Assembly: GCA_022843605.1 (NCBI GenBank)
Contig: JALHNI010000030.1
Location: forward strand, 1-51,808
Origin: Bryobacter sp.
GTDB taxonomy: Bacteria > Acidobacteriota > Terriglobia > Bryobacterales > Bryobacteraceae
Reading direction: 5' to 3'
Length of the DNA: 51,808 bases
The notes beneath the pieces were generated by a model. That model worked only from the letters and a program-made list of their open reading frames with translations, made no database searches and was not told the DNA's origin. Positions 42,315 to 51,808 of the stretch are shown here, piece after piece. Position 1 is the first letter of the stretch; each line of letters starts with the position of its first letter. The position numbers were made by a program, and so were the translations under genes.

Positions 42315-43226
42315 CTACAAACGTTCGATCCGAATCCGCCCGTTGTTCGTCGATAGGTCCAGCATGGGCCCACCGCCGTTGATGGTGCCACGCACCCGTT
42401 TCTTTTCCACATCGCCACTCATCGGAAACTCTGACGTCACCGAGGATCCGCTATTGGCCCGAATCGACGCCTTCAGGTCCGCCGGCAGCGTCACCGTAAT
42501 CCCCCCGTTCGTCGTCGACGCCTGAATACCCGCCGGCTGCGTCTCCATCGTCACTTCAATGCCGCCATTGGTCGTCTCCAGCCGCACCGGCTGGTTCGCC
42601 GTGTTCATTAGGCGCGCCCGGATGGAGCCGTTGGTGGTCCCCGCGGTCAGCCCGCCGGTCAGCCCGTCGGCGCGAATTCCACCGTTGGTGGTGCGAGCCT
42701 TCACATCGCCTTTGTGCACCGCGAACTCAATTGAACCATTGGTGGTATGGACATCGTAGCTGCCCTCCGCGCGGTACAGACGCACCGCGCCGTTCGTCGA
42801 GCGCAGCAGCGCATTCCCCCGCACATCTTCCACTCGCAAAGAGCCGTTCGTGCTTTCTATCCGGTCCAGCAGCGTATTCTTCGGGACGCGAATCAGGTAC
42901 TTCACGCCGCCGCTCGGCCCGCTCCAACCGGCTCGCGAAGGTTTCACCGTCCGAATCCTCACGGCCATGGCCGAGGCCTGCACATCCACCTTCAGCGCTC
43001 GCAGATACTCCTCCGTTGGCGCGTAACGCTCCCCGCTGATATCCACTTCGTTCCTATCCCAACCCGAGACCTCCACCGACCCGTTCCAGTTCTCCACCGA
43101 GACCCTCTGGCCGGGCTCCAGTTTGTAGTTCATGTGGAAATCTTCGCGAAACCGGTCGTTTTGCATTCCGTCGAATTCGCAGGAAGAGAGCAGGAGAGGC
43201 AGAGCAAGCAGAATCGAACGAGGCAT
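42315..43226 (-). CDS. DUF4097 beta-strand repeat lipoprotein
   Basis: 303 residues from the ATG at 43226, with AGGA 8 bases upstream; the ATG at 43235 is an alternative. A lipobox (LLLSSC) ends the signal, so it is a probable lipoprotein. The body is a series of short repeats with 'TTNGGI' or 'STNGSLR' cores spaced about 18-20 residues apart ('ESTNGSLRV', 'RSTNGAVRL', 'HTTNGSIEF', 'RTTNGGIRA', 'GTTNGSIRA', 'ETTNGGIEV', 'STTNGGITV'), the DUF4097 signature of a right-handed beta-helix-like adhesin. The function is not known. It follows the permease by 66 bases. Confidence 0.9.
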   Translation of the reverse strand: MPRSILLALPLLLSSCEFDGMQNDRFREDFHMNYKLEPGQRVSVENWNGSVEVSGWDRNEVDISGERYAPTEEYLRALKVDVQASAMAVRIRTVKPSRAGWSGPSGGVKYLIRVPKNTLLDRIESTNGSLRVEDVRGNALLRSTNGAVRLYRAEGSYDVHTTNGSIEFAVHKGDVKARTTNGGIRADGLTGGLTAGTTNGSIRARLMNTANQPVRLETTNGGIEVTMETQPAGIQASTTNGGITVTLPADLKASIRANSGSSVTSEFPMSGDVEKKRVRGTINGGGPMLDLSTNNGRIRIERL

Positions 43227-43269
43227 GAGGAACATCCTGGCAGCTAATACGCGCCAACCGAACCTGAAG

Positions 43270-43288
43270 TTCGCATAAAATTTGCGAA
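43270..43288. promoter_or_regulatory. Short inverted repeat between the permease and DUF4097 genes
   Basis: TTCGCA and TGCGAA are perfect arms around TAAAATT, extending to AGTTCGCA/TGCGAA-ACT with one inserted base. It could be an operator for the DUF4097 gene or a readthrough hairpin. Only the symmetry supports it. Confidence 0.3.
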
Positions 43289-43292
43289 ACTG

Positions 43293-44684
<1,392 letters not shown>

Positions 44685-44695
44685 CGCATCTTGGG

Positions 44696-45565
44696 TTATT
44701 GCACCTTGAGGAACGGGAACATCCGGCGGATGTCGGCTTCAGTCGGTTGCTTGCCGTACTCGCAAATTTCGAAAGCCTCAAAGTGCTGGACGCTGGAAGC
44801 GTAAGCCGGTCCGTACCATTTTTCGAGCGACGCCTTCACCGCCGGACTCATCACCCGCGTCCGTGCCTTCGCCAGCCAGGTCAACCTCGCGTCCTTGTCT
44901 TTCGGCACCTGATCCAGCATTCCGTCCACCCACGGCAGCCACTCGTAAAACTGGCTTTCATGCGCATCCAGCGCCCGGATCTTCGTCGAGAAAACCGGAG
45001 TGATATCCACCACGATGTCGGGCCGAAACGGCGCCGGCTTCTGAAAACGGTCTTGATAATAGAGGAAGACGGGATTCTTGCGCAGCGGCGGCGTATCCGG
45101 TGCAACATTCGGCACCACCACCATGTAGGCGGCATCCTGCACCAACACACCCGTATAGCGATGGTCCGGATGATAATCGTTCGGACGCGGCGCGATCACA
45201 ATGTCCGCATTCCACTCCCGAATCTTACGAATCACCTGGAGGCGCACCTCCAGCGTCGGCATCAATTCGCCATCGTGATTGTTCAAAACGTCGTAGGTGA
45301 TGCCCAGCCGCTTAGCGACCTCCTGCGTTTCCGCATAACGCCGCCGCGCCAGTGCCCCGCCGCCCAATGTCTGATGGCCCGCATCGCCGTTGGTCACCGA
45401 CACGAACTTCACGGCATGTCCGGCTTTGGCAAGCGTCGCCGCCAAGCCCGACGCGCCGATATCGCAGTCGTCCGGATGGGCGCCGAAGGCGATCACCCTG
45501 ACTTTTTCCTGAGCGAACAGACTGACGGCAAAAGCCAGAAGAAACCCAAAGCGCAGTATGAACAT
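44696..45565 (-). CDS. Secreted PIG-L family deacetylase
   Basis: 289 residues from the ATG at 45565, which starts the signal peptide MFILRFGFLLAFAVSLFAQ; the open frame upstream to 45682 is spurious. Zinc ligands fit H30 and D33 (GAHPDDCD) and H135 (YHPDHRYTG), the LmbE/PIG-L pattern, with D32 as the likely base. These enzymes remove acetyl groups from N-acetylglucosamine conjugates or similar molecules. The signal peptide suggests a role outside the cytoplasm, unlike MshB or BshB. It lies 16 bases after the serine hydrolase and 11 before the permease. The substrate is unknown. Confidence 0.9.
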   Translation of the reverse strand: MFILRFGFLLAFAVSLFAQEKVRVIAFGAHPDDCDIGASGLAATLAKAGHAVKFVSVTNGDAGHQTLGGGALARRRYAETQEVAKRLGITYDVLNNHDGELMPTLEVRLQVIRKIREWNADIVIAPRPNDYHPDHRYTGVLVQDAAYMVVVPNVAPDTPPLRKNPVFLYYQDRFQKPAPFRPDIVVDITPVFSTKIRALDAHESQFYEWLPWVDGMLDQVPKDKDARLTWLAKARTRVMSPAVKASLEKWYGPAYASSVQHFEAFEICEYGKQPTEADIRRMFPFLKVQ

Positions 45566-45581
45566 GAAGCCTGAATTATAG

Positions 45582-47297
45582 CTAAGGTGCGCAACGGCCT
45601 CCGGGCGCGCGCTGCAATACACCCGGACCCACGGTGCCATCCGCCTTCGTGGTGAACACCACAGATGCCGTGCCATTCTCACAGCGCAACAGGAAACGGC
45701 TCATCCGCTGGCCATCGCCGGCCAACGCCTCACCCAGCTTGCACATCCCTAGACCCTCCCGTGGCCGCGCTAGAAACTCCGCCGCCGCCTTGCCCATCGC
45801 TTCCGACGGCGCCCCGATCGGCGAAAAGCTCCACATCTGCAAAGTCGCCGGCTTGGTGGGCGCAAGCGTAAACGTCACATCCACTTCGCCCTTCTCGCAC
45901 TTCATGCGAAACCGGCCCCGCAGGAGGTTCTCCGGCACAATCGCGCCCGGCGCCTCGCACTTCCCTACCCGGACCTGCACCGCTTCTATCTGCCGCCTCC
46001 GAGCGGCAGGCGCTCCGTCCATAAAGAAGTTATCGGCCGCTAGGTTCGTCAGCTTCGGCTCGTCCCAACGCTGCCAGATCTGCCCGATCGCGTCGCGCAT
46101 CGCCACTAACTCCGGCGACGGCGGTAGCACACGAGTCTCCAGCGCGCCCGTCCGAAGCAGTAAGTCGAAGGCTTCGCTCAGCGCGCCCGCCGGCCCTTGA
46201 TAAGTCAGGTTCGTCATCGCCAACATACCCACGCCATATTCCGGCAGCCACATCATGTAAGATCCGAAGCCCGGCAGCCCGCCCCCATGCCCCACAATGT
46301 GAGCAAAGCGGCAATCCGTACTGATGCCCAGTCCATAGCCGTAACCACCCGTGGTCGCCCGCGTGCGCTCCGAAATAAAATTCGATTGCCGCTGTAAGCG
46401 CTGCATCTCACGCAACGAACTCCGCCGCACCGGGCCAATCTCTTGCCCGTCCCGCGGCGGAAAAGCCGAAAGCTGATACGCGACCCACTTCGCGAGGTCC
46501 GGCACCGTCGTCACCAATCCACCCATCGCGCCGAAGCTGCCGTGCGCCAAGGACGGGATCTCCACGAATCCGTCACCTTCGCGCCCATAGCCGATCGCCC
46601 GCACCTTGGCCGGAATGGCTGAAGGCTCAAGCGATGAAGCCGTCATCCCTAACGGCTTAAGAATCTGGCTCTCGATATAAACCCGGTAATTCATGCCGGA
46701 AGCCCTCTGCACCACCTGTCCGGCTAGAGCGAAGCCGTAATTGGAATACTCGTAAGCAGTATCAGGCGCGGTAGAGAAAGGAATCCCGTCCTTCACCCAC
46801 TGCTTCAAAGTCGCGTCGGGAATGGCCAGCTGACGGTCGCCCCAGGGATTGTCTTCCGGGAATCCCGCCCCATGCGAGATTAGTTGCCGCACCCGAATCG
46901 GCGCGCTGTCCGAAGTGGGATAGCCGTAGTTCTTGAACTCAGGAATCCATCGCTCCACCGGATCTTCCAGCGAGAGCTTTCCCTCATCGCGCAACTTCAG
47001 AATGGCCGCCGCCGTGAAGCTTTTTGTCATCGACGCGATACGGAACGCCGTGTCCCCACCAACCGGATCCTGAGACTTGGTGTCGCGGACACCGAAACTT
47101 TTCGCCAGCGCGAGTTCGCCATCGATCACCACGCCCCAGGCCGAACCAGGCACGCCCATCTGCTGGTGTGTGCGCTCAAACAGCTGCTCCAAGGCGGGCA
47201 AGGCCGCCTTCAGCTTGGCCACGCGCTGCGGATCAGTAAAACGGGCGGGCTCCACCGCTAACAACGGAAGGGCCAATGCAAGAATCCAGGGACGCAT
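45582..47297 (-). CDS. Serine hydrolase of the class C beta-lactamase/penicillin-binding fold
   Basis: 571 residues with a signal peptide (MRPWILALALPLLAVEPARF). Motifs are S89-x-x-K92 (ASMTKSF), Y184-S-N (YEYSNYG) and H337-G-G (GHGGGLPG), the triad of class C beta-lactamases, D-Ala peptidases and esterases. The C-terminal ~170 residues form an extra domain. It is probably a periplasmic esterase or peptidase; resistance activity is not implied by these motifs. It heads a compact group with PIG-L and the permease. It starts 18 bases after the TPR gene. Confidence 0.92.
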   Translation of the reverse strand: MRPWILALALPLLAVEPARFTDPQRVAKLKAALPALEQLFERTHQQMGVPGSAWGVVIDGELALAKSFGVRDTKSQDPVGGDTAFRIASMTKSFTAAAILKLRDEGKLSLEDPVERWIPEFKNYGYPTSDSAPIRVRQLISHGAGFPEDNPWGDRQLAIPDATLKQWVKDGIPFSTAPDTAYEYSNYGFALAGQVVQRASGMNYRVYIESQILKPLGMTASSLEPSAIPAKVRAIGYGREGDGFVEIPSLAHGSFGAMGGLVTTVPDLAKWVAYQLSAFPPRDGQEIGPVRRSSLREMQRLQRQSNFISERTRATTGGYGYGLGISTDCRFAHIVGHGGGLPGFGSYMMWLPEYGVGMLAMTNLTYQGPAGALSEAFDLLLRTGALETRVLPPSPELVAMRDAIGQIWQRWDEPKLTNLAADNFFMDGAPAARRRQIEAVQVRVGKCEAPGAIVPENLLRGRFRMKCEKGEVDVTFTLAPTKPATLQMWSFSPIGAPSEAMGKAAAEFLARPREGLGMCKLGEALAGDGQRMSRFLLRCENGTASVVFTTKADGTVGPGVLQRAPGGRCAP

Positions 47298-47315
47298 ACC
47301 CCAGTCTACAAAAGC

Positions 47316-48890
47316 TTACGCGAAGTACTCCGCCGCATAAGCCGGCCGTAAACGCACAGCCCGCCGCCAGGATTCCTGCGCCGCTTGCGATTGCCCCATC
47401 TCTTTAAGGGCATGCCCCAGGTTCAGAAACGCTTCGGCAAAATCCGGCTTCTGCTCTAACGCCTGCCGGTAATAACGCACCGCCGCCTCCGCATGTCCCG
47501 TCTGTTGATGCAGGACCCCCAGATTGAACAACACCTGCGGTTTCGGATCAATCGACAGCACCTTCTCCAGGACCACCCGTGCGGAATCGTAGTCTCCTAA
47601 CTTGGCCTTGGCCAACGCCAAGCCATTCGCCGCTTCCACCCAATCCGCCCGTAACTCAAGACAGGCCTCAAGCGCGCTAACGCTTGCGTCCCATCGAGAC
47701 GCGGCCAAATGGTTCGTCGCCAGCCTAAACCAAGGTTCCTCCCAGTTCGGCACCAATCGCGTCAGTTGCTCAAAACAGACCGCGGCTTCGCCTTCATGAC
47801 CTTGCTGCTCCAGCAGGATGGCTAAGTTCCATAAAGCTTCCGCCAGATTCGGATCGCGCTGCAGGGCCTCAATATAGGCCTCTCGCGCCGCTTCCCAGTC
47901 TCCGCGTTGATGGTGCAGAAAGCCCAGATTTGCGTACGCCTGCTTCAGCGTCGGATCGATCTCCACCGCCTGCAGATAGGCCTCGATCGCCGGCCGCACC
48001 TGATTGATCTGTTGCCGCGCCACGCCCAAATTGAACCAACCTTCGGCGGACCCGGGCGCCAGTTCCGTCAGCTTCTCGCAGTGCTTGGCCGCTTCCGCGA
48101 AACGCTCACGAATGAAGGCCAGCGTAGCCAGCGCTTCGTGCGCAGCCAGCGTCAAAATTGGCCGGTTTGAAGCCTGAAGACGCTCGGCTAACTCTTTGAT
48201 CGTCGGCTCATTTCCGTAAGAAAGCGCAATCGAAAGGCGATTTAAGAGTAAGTCCGGATTCTCCGGATTCTCGAGTTCCAACTGCTGATAGATCGCATCG
48301 GCTTCTTCCCGGCGACGCTGCATCTGCAACGCGACGGCCTTCCCGAAGCGAGCCTGCGACTGCTTCGGATTCACCATCAATGCCTGATCGAACAATTCGA
48401 GCGCGGCTTGCGATTCGTTCTCGTGCAGGAAGCAGACACCCTGCGCCACCAGGCTTTCCGTACGGCCCGCCCGCGGCGCCAGATCGCTGGCCTGCCGGAA
48501 CATCTCGGCCGCTTCGGCCCAGCGCTCCTGCTTGTAACGGCAAATTCCCAGGTTATAGAGATCGCACCGCGACCGCGGATTCCGCTCCAGCGCCTGTTCA
48601 AAGGCTGGCGCCGCTTGTTCGAACCGCTGCGCCTCCAGGTAAAATCCGCCTAGGAACGAGTAAGCATCCGCCTCAGTATCAGCCTCGGCCACCGCCTTCT
48701 CCAGGCGTGAGATCGCTTCTGCCTTACGGCCTTCCAGAAATAGACTAACGGCCTGTACCACCGCCGGCGACGAGAGAGCGCGTTCCTTCATGCCCGGCAC
48801 ACCTTCCATGAAGGACGGCTCGGCCTGCAACAGCGAGTGGATCACTTCATCGTCGACGTAATACAGCCAGCGATCTTCCCAGTTATTCAT
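47316..48890 (-). CDS. Tetratricopeptide repeat protein
   Basis: 524 residues from the ATG at 48890, which has GGAG 6 bases upstream; the ATG at 48902 lacks that. About a dozen TPR units span nearly the whole protein (e.g. 'EADAYSFLGGFYLEAQRFEQAAPAFEQALERNPRS', 'AEGWFNLGVARQQINQVRPAIEAYLQAVEIDPT', 'QVLFNLGVLHQQTGHAEAAVRYYRQALEQKPD'). The N-terminal 40 residues are not TPR. There is no signal peptide, so it is a cytoplasmic scaffold. It starts just downstream of the large Pro/Glu-rich protein gene and may partner it. Confidence 0.93.
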   Translation of the reverse strand: MNNWEDRWLYYVDDEVIHSLLQAEPSFMEGVPGMKERALSSPAVVQAVSLFLEGRKAEAISRLEKAVAEADTEADAYSFLGGFYLEAQRFEQAAPAFEQALERNPRSRCDLYNLGICRYKQERWAEAAEMFRQASDLAPRAGRTESLVAQGVCFLHENESQAALELFDQALMVNPKQSQARFGKAVALQMQRRREEADAIYQQLELENPENPDLLLNRLSIALSYGNEPTIKELAERLQASNRPILTLAAHEALATLAFIRERFAEAAKHCEKLTELAPGSAEGWFNLGVARQQINQVRPAIEAYLQAVEIDPTLKQAYANLGFLHHQRGDWEAAREAYIEALQRDPNLAEALWNLAILLEQQGHEGEAAVCFEQLTRLVPNWEEPWFRLATNHLAASRWDASVSALEACLELRADWVEAANGLALAKAKLGDYDSARVVLEKVLSIDPKPQVLFNLGVLHQQTGHAEAAVRYYRQALEQKPDFAEAFLNLGHALKEMGQSQAAQESWRRAVRLRPAYAAEYFA

Positions 48891-48914
48891 TCTCCGCTCC
48901 ATACTTGATCCACA

Positions 48915-51808
48915 TCATGAGTTAGTCAATTTCTTGAATAAGAACCCAACGGACTTCTTCGGCGGCAAAGGCTTCGCCTCCATCGACGAGGGTCTTGGGC
49001 TCACTTGCCCGGCCGGCCCGCCAAAGAGACTACCTTTGGCCGGCGGTCCAAAGGCAATCCTGCGCCGCATCGGCGTTACCGGAAACTTCGGCCATTGAAT
49101 CGATTCGGACGACGGTGCCAGGTGCTGAAGCACGGCCCGCAATTCTGGGTCCTCGGCGACAAAATCCAGCAGCCCTTCGACAGGCGCCATCTGGACTCGA
49201 GTATCATCCAGCTCCTCGCCTTCGGCGAATTTCTCGATTGCGTCGCTCTTCGTTTTCTTGTTCTTGTTGCCCAACGACACCCGGATGGCGCTCTCCACCA
49301 CCACGTCATCGCCCGCGCCTTCCACCACAATCGTGGTGTTTACCGAAACCGTTGACCCGTTGCCGTTGGAAGGCGGAGGCGGCGGTGCCTGGTGTGGCTG
49401 CTCCCGCCGCCACTCAAACTGCGCCTGGTCGCTTGCCGGCGACCGCTCACGTTCCGCGCTATCTGGCGGCTCGCCTTTCACGTAGGAAGCCGGCGGTTCG
49501 GGACGCGGCATACGGGCGACTTCAGTTCCTGTCAGCGGCTCCGGCGGCATCGGCATCACCGGCACGGCGATCACCGGCCGGGCTTCCTCCACCGGCAGGC
49601 TCCTTGGATCCCGCGGTACTTGCTGCTCACCCTCGTACATCGCTCGCGCCGCCTGCTGCCAGGACGACGGAGGTTCCGCCACGGGCTTGTTCGCCGCCTG
49701 CGGACGCACCGGTTCCGCGATACCGGCGGCTGGAGACTCCACCGCGGGATGGTCCGACGAAGGAAGGCTCTTCGCCCGCGGCCATGTACCCGGCTGACTC
49801 GCCGTCTCGTCCAGCCATGCCTGCAGGACCTCAGCCTCCAATGGCTCACGCAGAATCGTCTCGAAGCGATCGTCTGCAAACGGAAGCAGCAACTCCTGCA
49901 AGATGTCGCACTTCAACGTATCGCCCAACGTCGACTCTGTAGCGCCGCGCTGCGGAAACGAGATCTCATGAAAACGGAATGGCTGATCGGGGGTAAACAG
50001 CGATTCGCAACCCGCAGCAAAATCGGGCCACCCAAAGTCCTTCACCCGCACTCTGGCCAACGATCCACGGCTCATCGCCGTCCAAACGCCCCTGGCCGGT
50101 GGCCGCGAACTCCACGACGTGAACTTGCCTTCCGGCTCCGTGGTCTCGTGCACGGCCTCAGCCTCAGCCGGGATCTCCAGATCCGATTCGAGTTCCGCTG
50201 GCATCAGCGCGCTCACGTCTACCGGCAGGCATGCCATTGCCAACACCACCGGCACTTCGCGGACCGCCACGTCGCACGCAATGTCAGTAGGCGTCACCAG
50301 GCCGTGATGAGCCAACCAGCCGGCCGGCGCACTGGCGAGCGCTGCTTCGTTGAGCGCGATATCGACGAATTCGTAAGTGTCGGCCTCGGGCAGCGTCCGA
50401 TCCCCCTGCCGAGCCAACAACGCCGCTGGCGATGCCGGATTCACTGGCGCCACCGCTACCCAGGGCAAGACCTCCGGCACGACTTCCACCGAGATTTCAT
50501 CCGCGGCCACCCAAACATCCGGCGCCCCGCCCAGTTCCAATAGACCGGCCTCGGGAATGCATTCAATCAACCTGCCGGACTCGCGGTCCGGCAGGTTCAT
50601 CGCCTCGCCGACAAACGACGCGGGCGTCACATTTGTGGCATGTTCCACCGGCTCGCCTGCCATCAACGTCAGTTCCGCCAGCCCCGCTGCGGGCAGTTCC
50701 ACAGCCACCAGGCTCACCCCAAACGAAGCCAATGTCAGGATCCGCTCGGCATCGAAAGCCTCACAAATCGGTGCGGTCAGTTCTTCTGGTTCGCTCCCGG
50801 CCGCCACGTAGGGGGTGAGATCAAACTCGCCCGTTGGCTGCGATTCGGCAGTGCCCAGGTCCCGGACTGGTTCCGGCTCGGAAACCAGCACCAGCTTGGC
50901 GAGCGCCGCGGGGCTCCAAGGTTCGCACCCGGTCTCCCAGACCAACTCGTCTCGATCACCCGTGCACGCGCCAGAGTAGGCTTCGCCAAGGTCAGCCCCA
51001 GCATGCCCAGCCAGCAACACCGGGCGCCAGGCCGGCGACAATTGCGGTTGGACCACGGTGCCGCCCTGCGGACTATACTTGGGCAGCTCGAACTCCCAGT
51101 CCGCGTCGGCTACGGCACTCGCCAGGTAGCCTTCATCCAGCTTGGTTTCCAGATTCGCCAGATTCGTGGCCACCGGAAGGCCACGCAAGCCTCCAATAGA
51201 CCGCTCCGGTGAAGGCATCGTGCAACCGAAATCGCGGCCAAACAAGAGCGGCACTCCCCCACGGCTGTCGTGTGCCGTCGGGTTGTCCATCGGTAGCGGC
51301 AGGTCCACATAGCCGGAGAACGGCACCGTGCCAAATCCAGTGCCAAATCCCGCACCCCAGACCACGCCGTTCGTCATCTGGCACGGTCGCGGGTAGTCTT
51401 CAAGACGCAGAGGGAAGGAATAGCTGGGCGGCATCGTGCCCGCCGCCGAAAGCGGATTCTCGCCCAACAGCCCCCACAGGGGCGGCGGAGGTGCTTCGTT
51501 CACGACTGGGACAAGAGGAGCGGGCATTACTGCGGCGCCGGTGAAAATCGGCGAATCGAAGGTTGGTTCCAGGTCTTCAAAGTCTTCAGGAAAGGGCAGC
51601 CCCGCAAAGGACTCCTCCGACTCAGCAGGCCGCTCGGCGACCGGCTCGGAATTCGCTTTGGGCGCGAACTCGGGTCGGCGGCTCTGCTTAGGCTGTGAAG
51701 CCAAGCGCTGCAATGCAAGGTTATTGAACTCCTCCTGATACGCTTCCCGATGAGCTTCAGAACAGAATTCGACCTTGCCCGTGAGTTTTCTCAGCAGCGA
51801 TAAAGGCT
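48915..51808 (-). CDS. Large Pro/Glu/Ala-rich protein with N-terminal FCSEAH motif, 5' end outside window
   Basis: 963 codons are visible, and the frame stays open to the window edge. A TTG at 51713 could be called as the start, but the 31 codons upstream read on sensibly ('SLLRKLTGKVEFCSEAHREA'), so it is probably internal. The motif FCSEAH then 'YQEEFNNLALQRLA' resembles a small Cys/His-binding element at the N-terminus of a family seen in Solibacter-like genomes; this is from memory. The middle is acidic, low-complexity and without helical repeats. The C-terminal 150 residues are more ordered ('NTTIVVEGAGDDVVVESAIRVSLG' and a Pro/Lys-rich tail). Function unknown. The TPR gene follows closely. 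Confidence 0.7.
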   Translation of the reverse strand, partial: PLSLLRKLTGKVEFCSEAHREAYQEEFNNLALQRLASQPKQSRRPEFAPKANSEPVAERPAESEESFAGLPFPEDFEDLEPTFDSPIFTGAAVMPAPLVPVVNEAPPPPLWGLLGENPLSAAGTMPPSYSFPLRLEDYPRPCQMTNGVVWGAGFGTGFGTVPFSGYVDLPLPMDNPTAHDSRGGVPLLFGRDFGCTMPSPERSIGGLRGLPVATNLANLETKLDEGYLASAVADADWEFELPKYSPQGGTVVQPQLSPAWRPVLLAGHAGADLGEAYSGACTGDRDELVWETGCEPWSPAALAKLVLVSEPEPVRDLGTAESQPTGEFDLTPYVAAGSEPEELTAPICEAFDAERILTLASFGVSLVAVELPAAGLAELTLMAGEPVEHATNVTPASFVGEAMNLPDRESGRLIECIPEAGLLELGGAPDVWVAADEISVEVVPEVLPWVAVAPVNPASPAALLARQGDRTLPEADTYEFVDIALNEAALASAPAGWLAHHGLVTPTDIACDVAVREVPVVLAMACLPVDVSALMPAELESDLEIPAEAEAVHETTEPEGKFTSWSSRPPARGVWTAMSRGSLARVRVKDFGWPDFAAGCESLFTPDQPFRFHEISFPQRGATESTLGDTLKCDILQELLLPFADDRFETILREPLEAEVLQAWLDETASQPGTWPRAKSLPSSDHPAVESPAAGIAEPVRPQAANKPVAEPPSSWQQAARAMYEGEQQVPRDPRSLPVEEARPVIAVPVMPMPPEPLTGTEVARMPRPEPPASYVKGEPPDSAERERSPASDQAQFEWRREQPHQAPPPPPSNGNGSTVSVNTTIVVEGAGDDVVVESAIRVSLGNKNKKTKSDAIEKFAEGEELDDTRVQMAPVEGLLDFVAEDPELRAVLQHLAPSSESIQWPKFPVTPMRRRIAFGPPAKGSLFGGPAGQVSPRPSSMEAKPLPPKKSVGFLFKKLTNS

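Noticed and set aside
45566..45682. Upstream extension of the PIG-L protein
   Set aside because: It overlaps the serine hydrolase coding end, while the ATG at 45565 begins a proper signal peptide.
51711..51713. TTG as start of the large Pro/Glu-rich protein
   Set aside because: The frame continues upstream with a sensible FCSEAH segment to the window edge, so the start is outside.

Overview
The window is GC-rich, gene-dense DNA from a bacterium that is most likely an acidobacterium of the Solibacter/Bryobacter type. This rests on recognised lineage markers, not on a search: a PadR regulator paired with an 'acidobacterial duplicated orphan permease' (ADOP), an NHL-repeat protein with a Solibacter-type (TIGR03437-like) C-terminal domain, a PEP-CTERM protein, and many secreted proteins. 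I see no tRNA, rRNA, CRISPR array, insertion sequence or phage gene. No gene-free stretch exceeds about 200 bases.

Layout. 1-5330: an edge fragment of a membrane protein (-), a LolA-like secreted protein, a PEP-CTERM protein, a response-regulator diguanylate cyclase followed by a Tat-type sugar isomerase (-), and a secreted alpha-toroid-like protein. 5505-9350 (+): clpP with a strong terminator, an NTF2-like protein, alanine dehydrogenase, and an ECF sigma / membrane protein / LTxxQ periplasmic protein set. 9333-10454 (-): a covalent-flavin sarcosine/N-methyltryptophan oxidase-like enzyme. 10545-18532 (+): a tightly packed run of a Gld-type ABC exporter (ATPase, permease, GldG-like, DUF4340), NAD salvage (pncB plus a nicotinamidase-like hydrolase) and a GH29 alpha-L-fucosidase. 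It is followed by a small solo Tudor-like protein.

18882-23539 (-) is a five-gene unit in which every junction is a 4-base start/stop overlap: DapA-family lyase, 4-hydroxyproline epimerase, FAD dehydrogenase, a [2Fe-2S] protein and a GT39-type glycosyltransferase. The first four fit hydroxyproline catabolism. 23612-26516 (+): PadR-ADOP, driven by an apparently leaderless promoter embedded in three 14-bp repeats. 26542-30546 (+): a 1334-residue secreted protein with two c-type heme motifs. It ends at a bidirectional terminator shared with a triple-CHRD protein (-). A matrixin-like protease (-) and the NHL protein (+) diverge from each other.

37196-51808 is all on the minus strand: an edge-truncated Pro/Glu-rich protein and a TPR protein, then a serine hydrolase, PIG-L deacetylase and amino-acid permease, then a DUF4097 lipoprotein, an HtrA protease, galactarate dehydratase and RmuC.

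Taken together, the genes suggest a soil heterotroph living on polymers and amino acids: fucosides, hydroxyproline (plant cell wall or collagen), galactarate, alanine and methylated amino acids. Several convergent gene pairs overlap at their 3' ends. Start codons other than ATG (GTG, TTG) are common and often set by coupling to the upstream gene. No single undescribed system is proven. The best candidates for follow-up are the hydroxyproline-glycosyltransferase unit, the di-heme giant protein, the PadR promoter and the solo Tudor-like protein.
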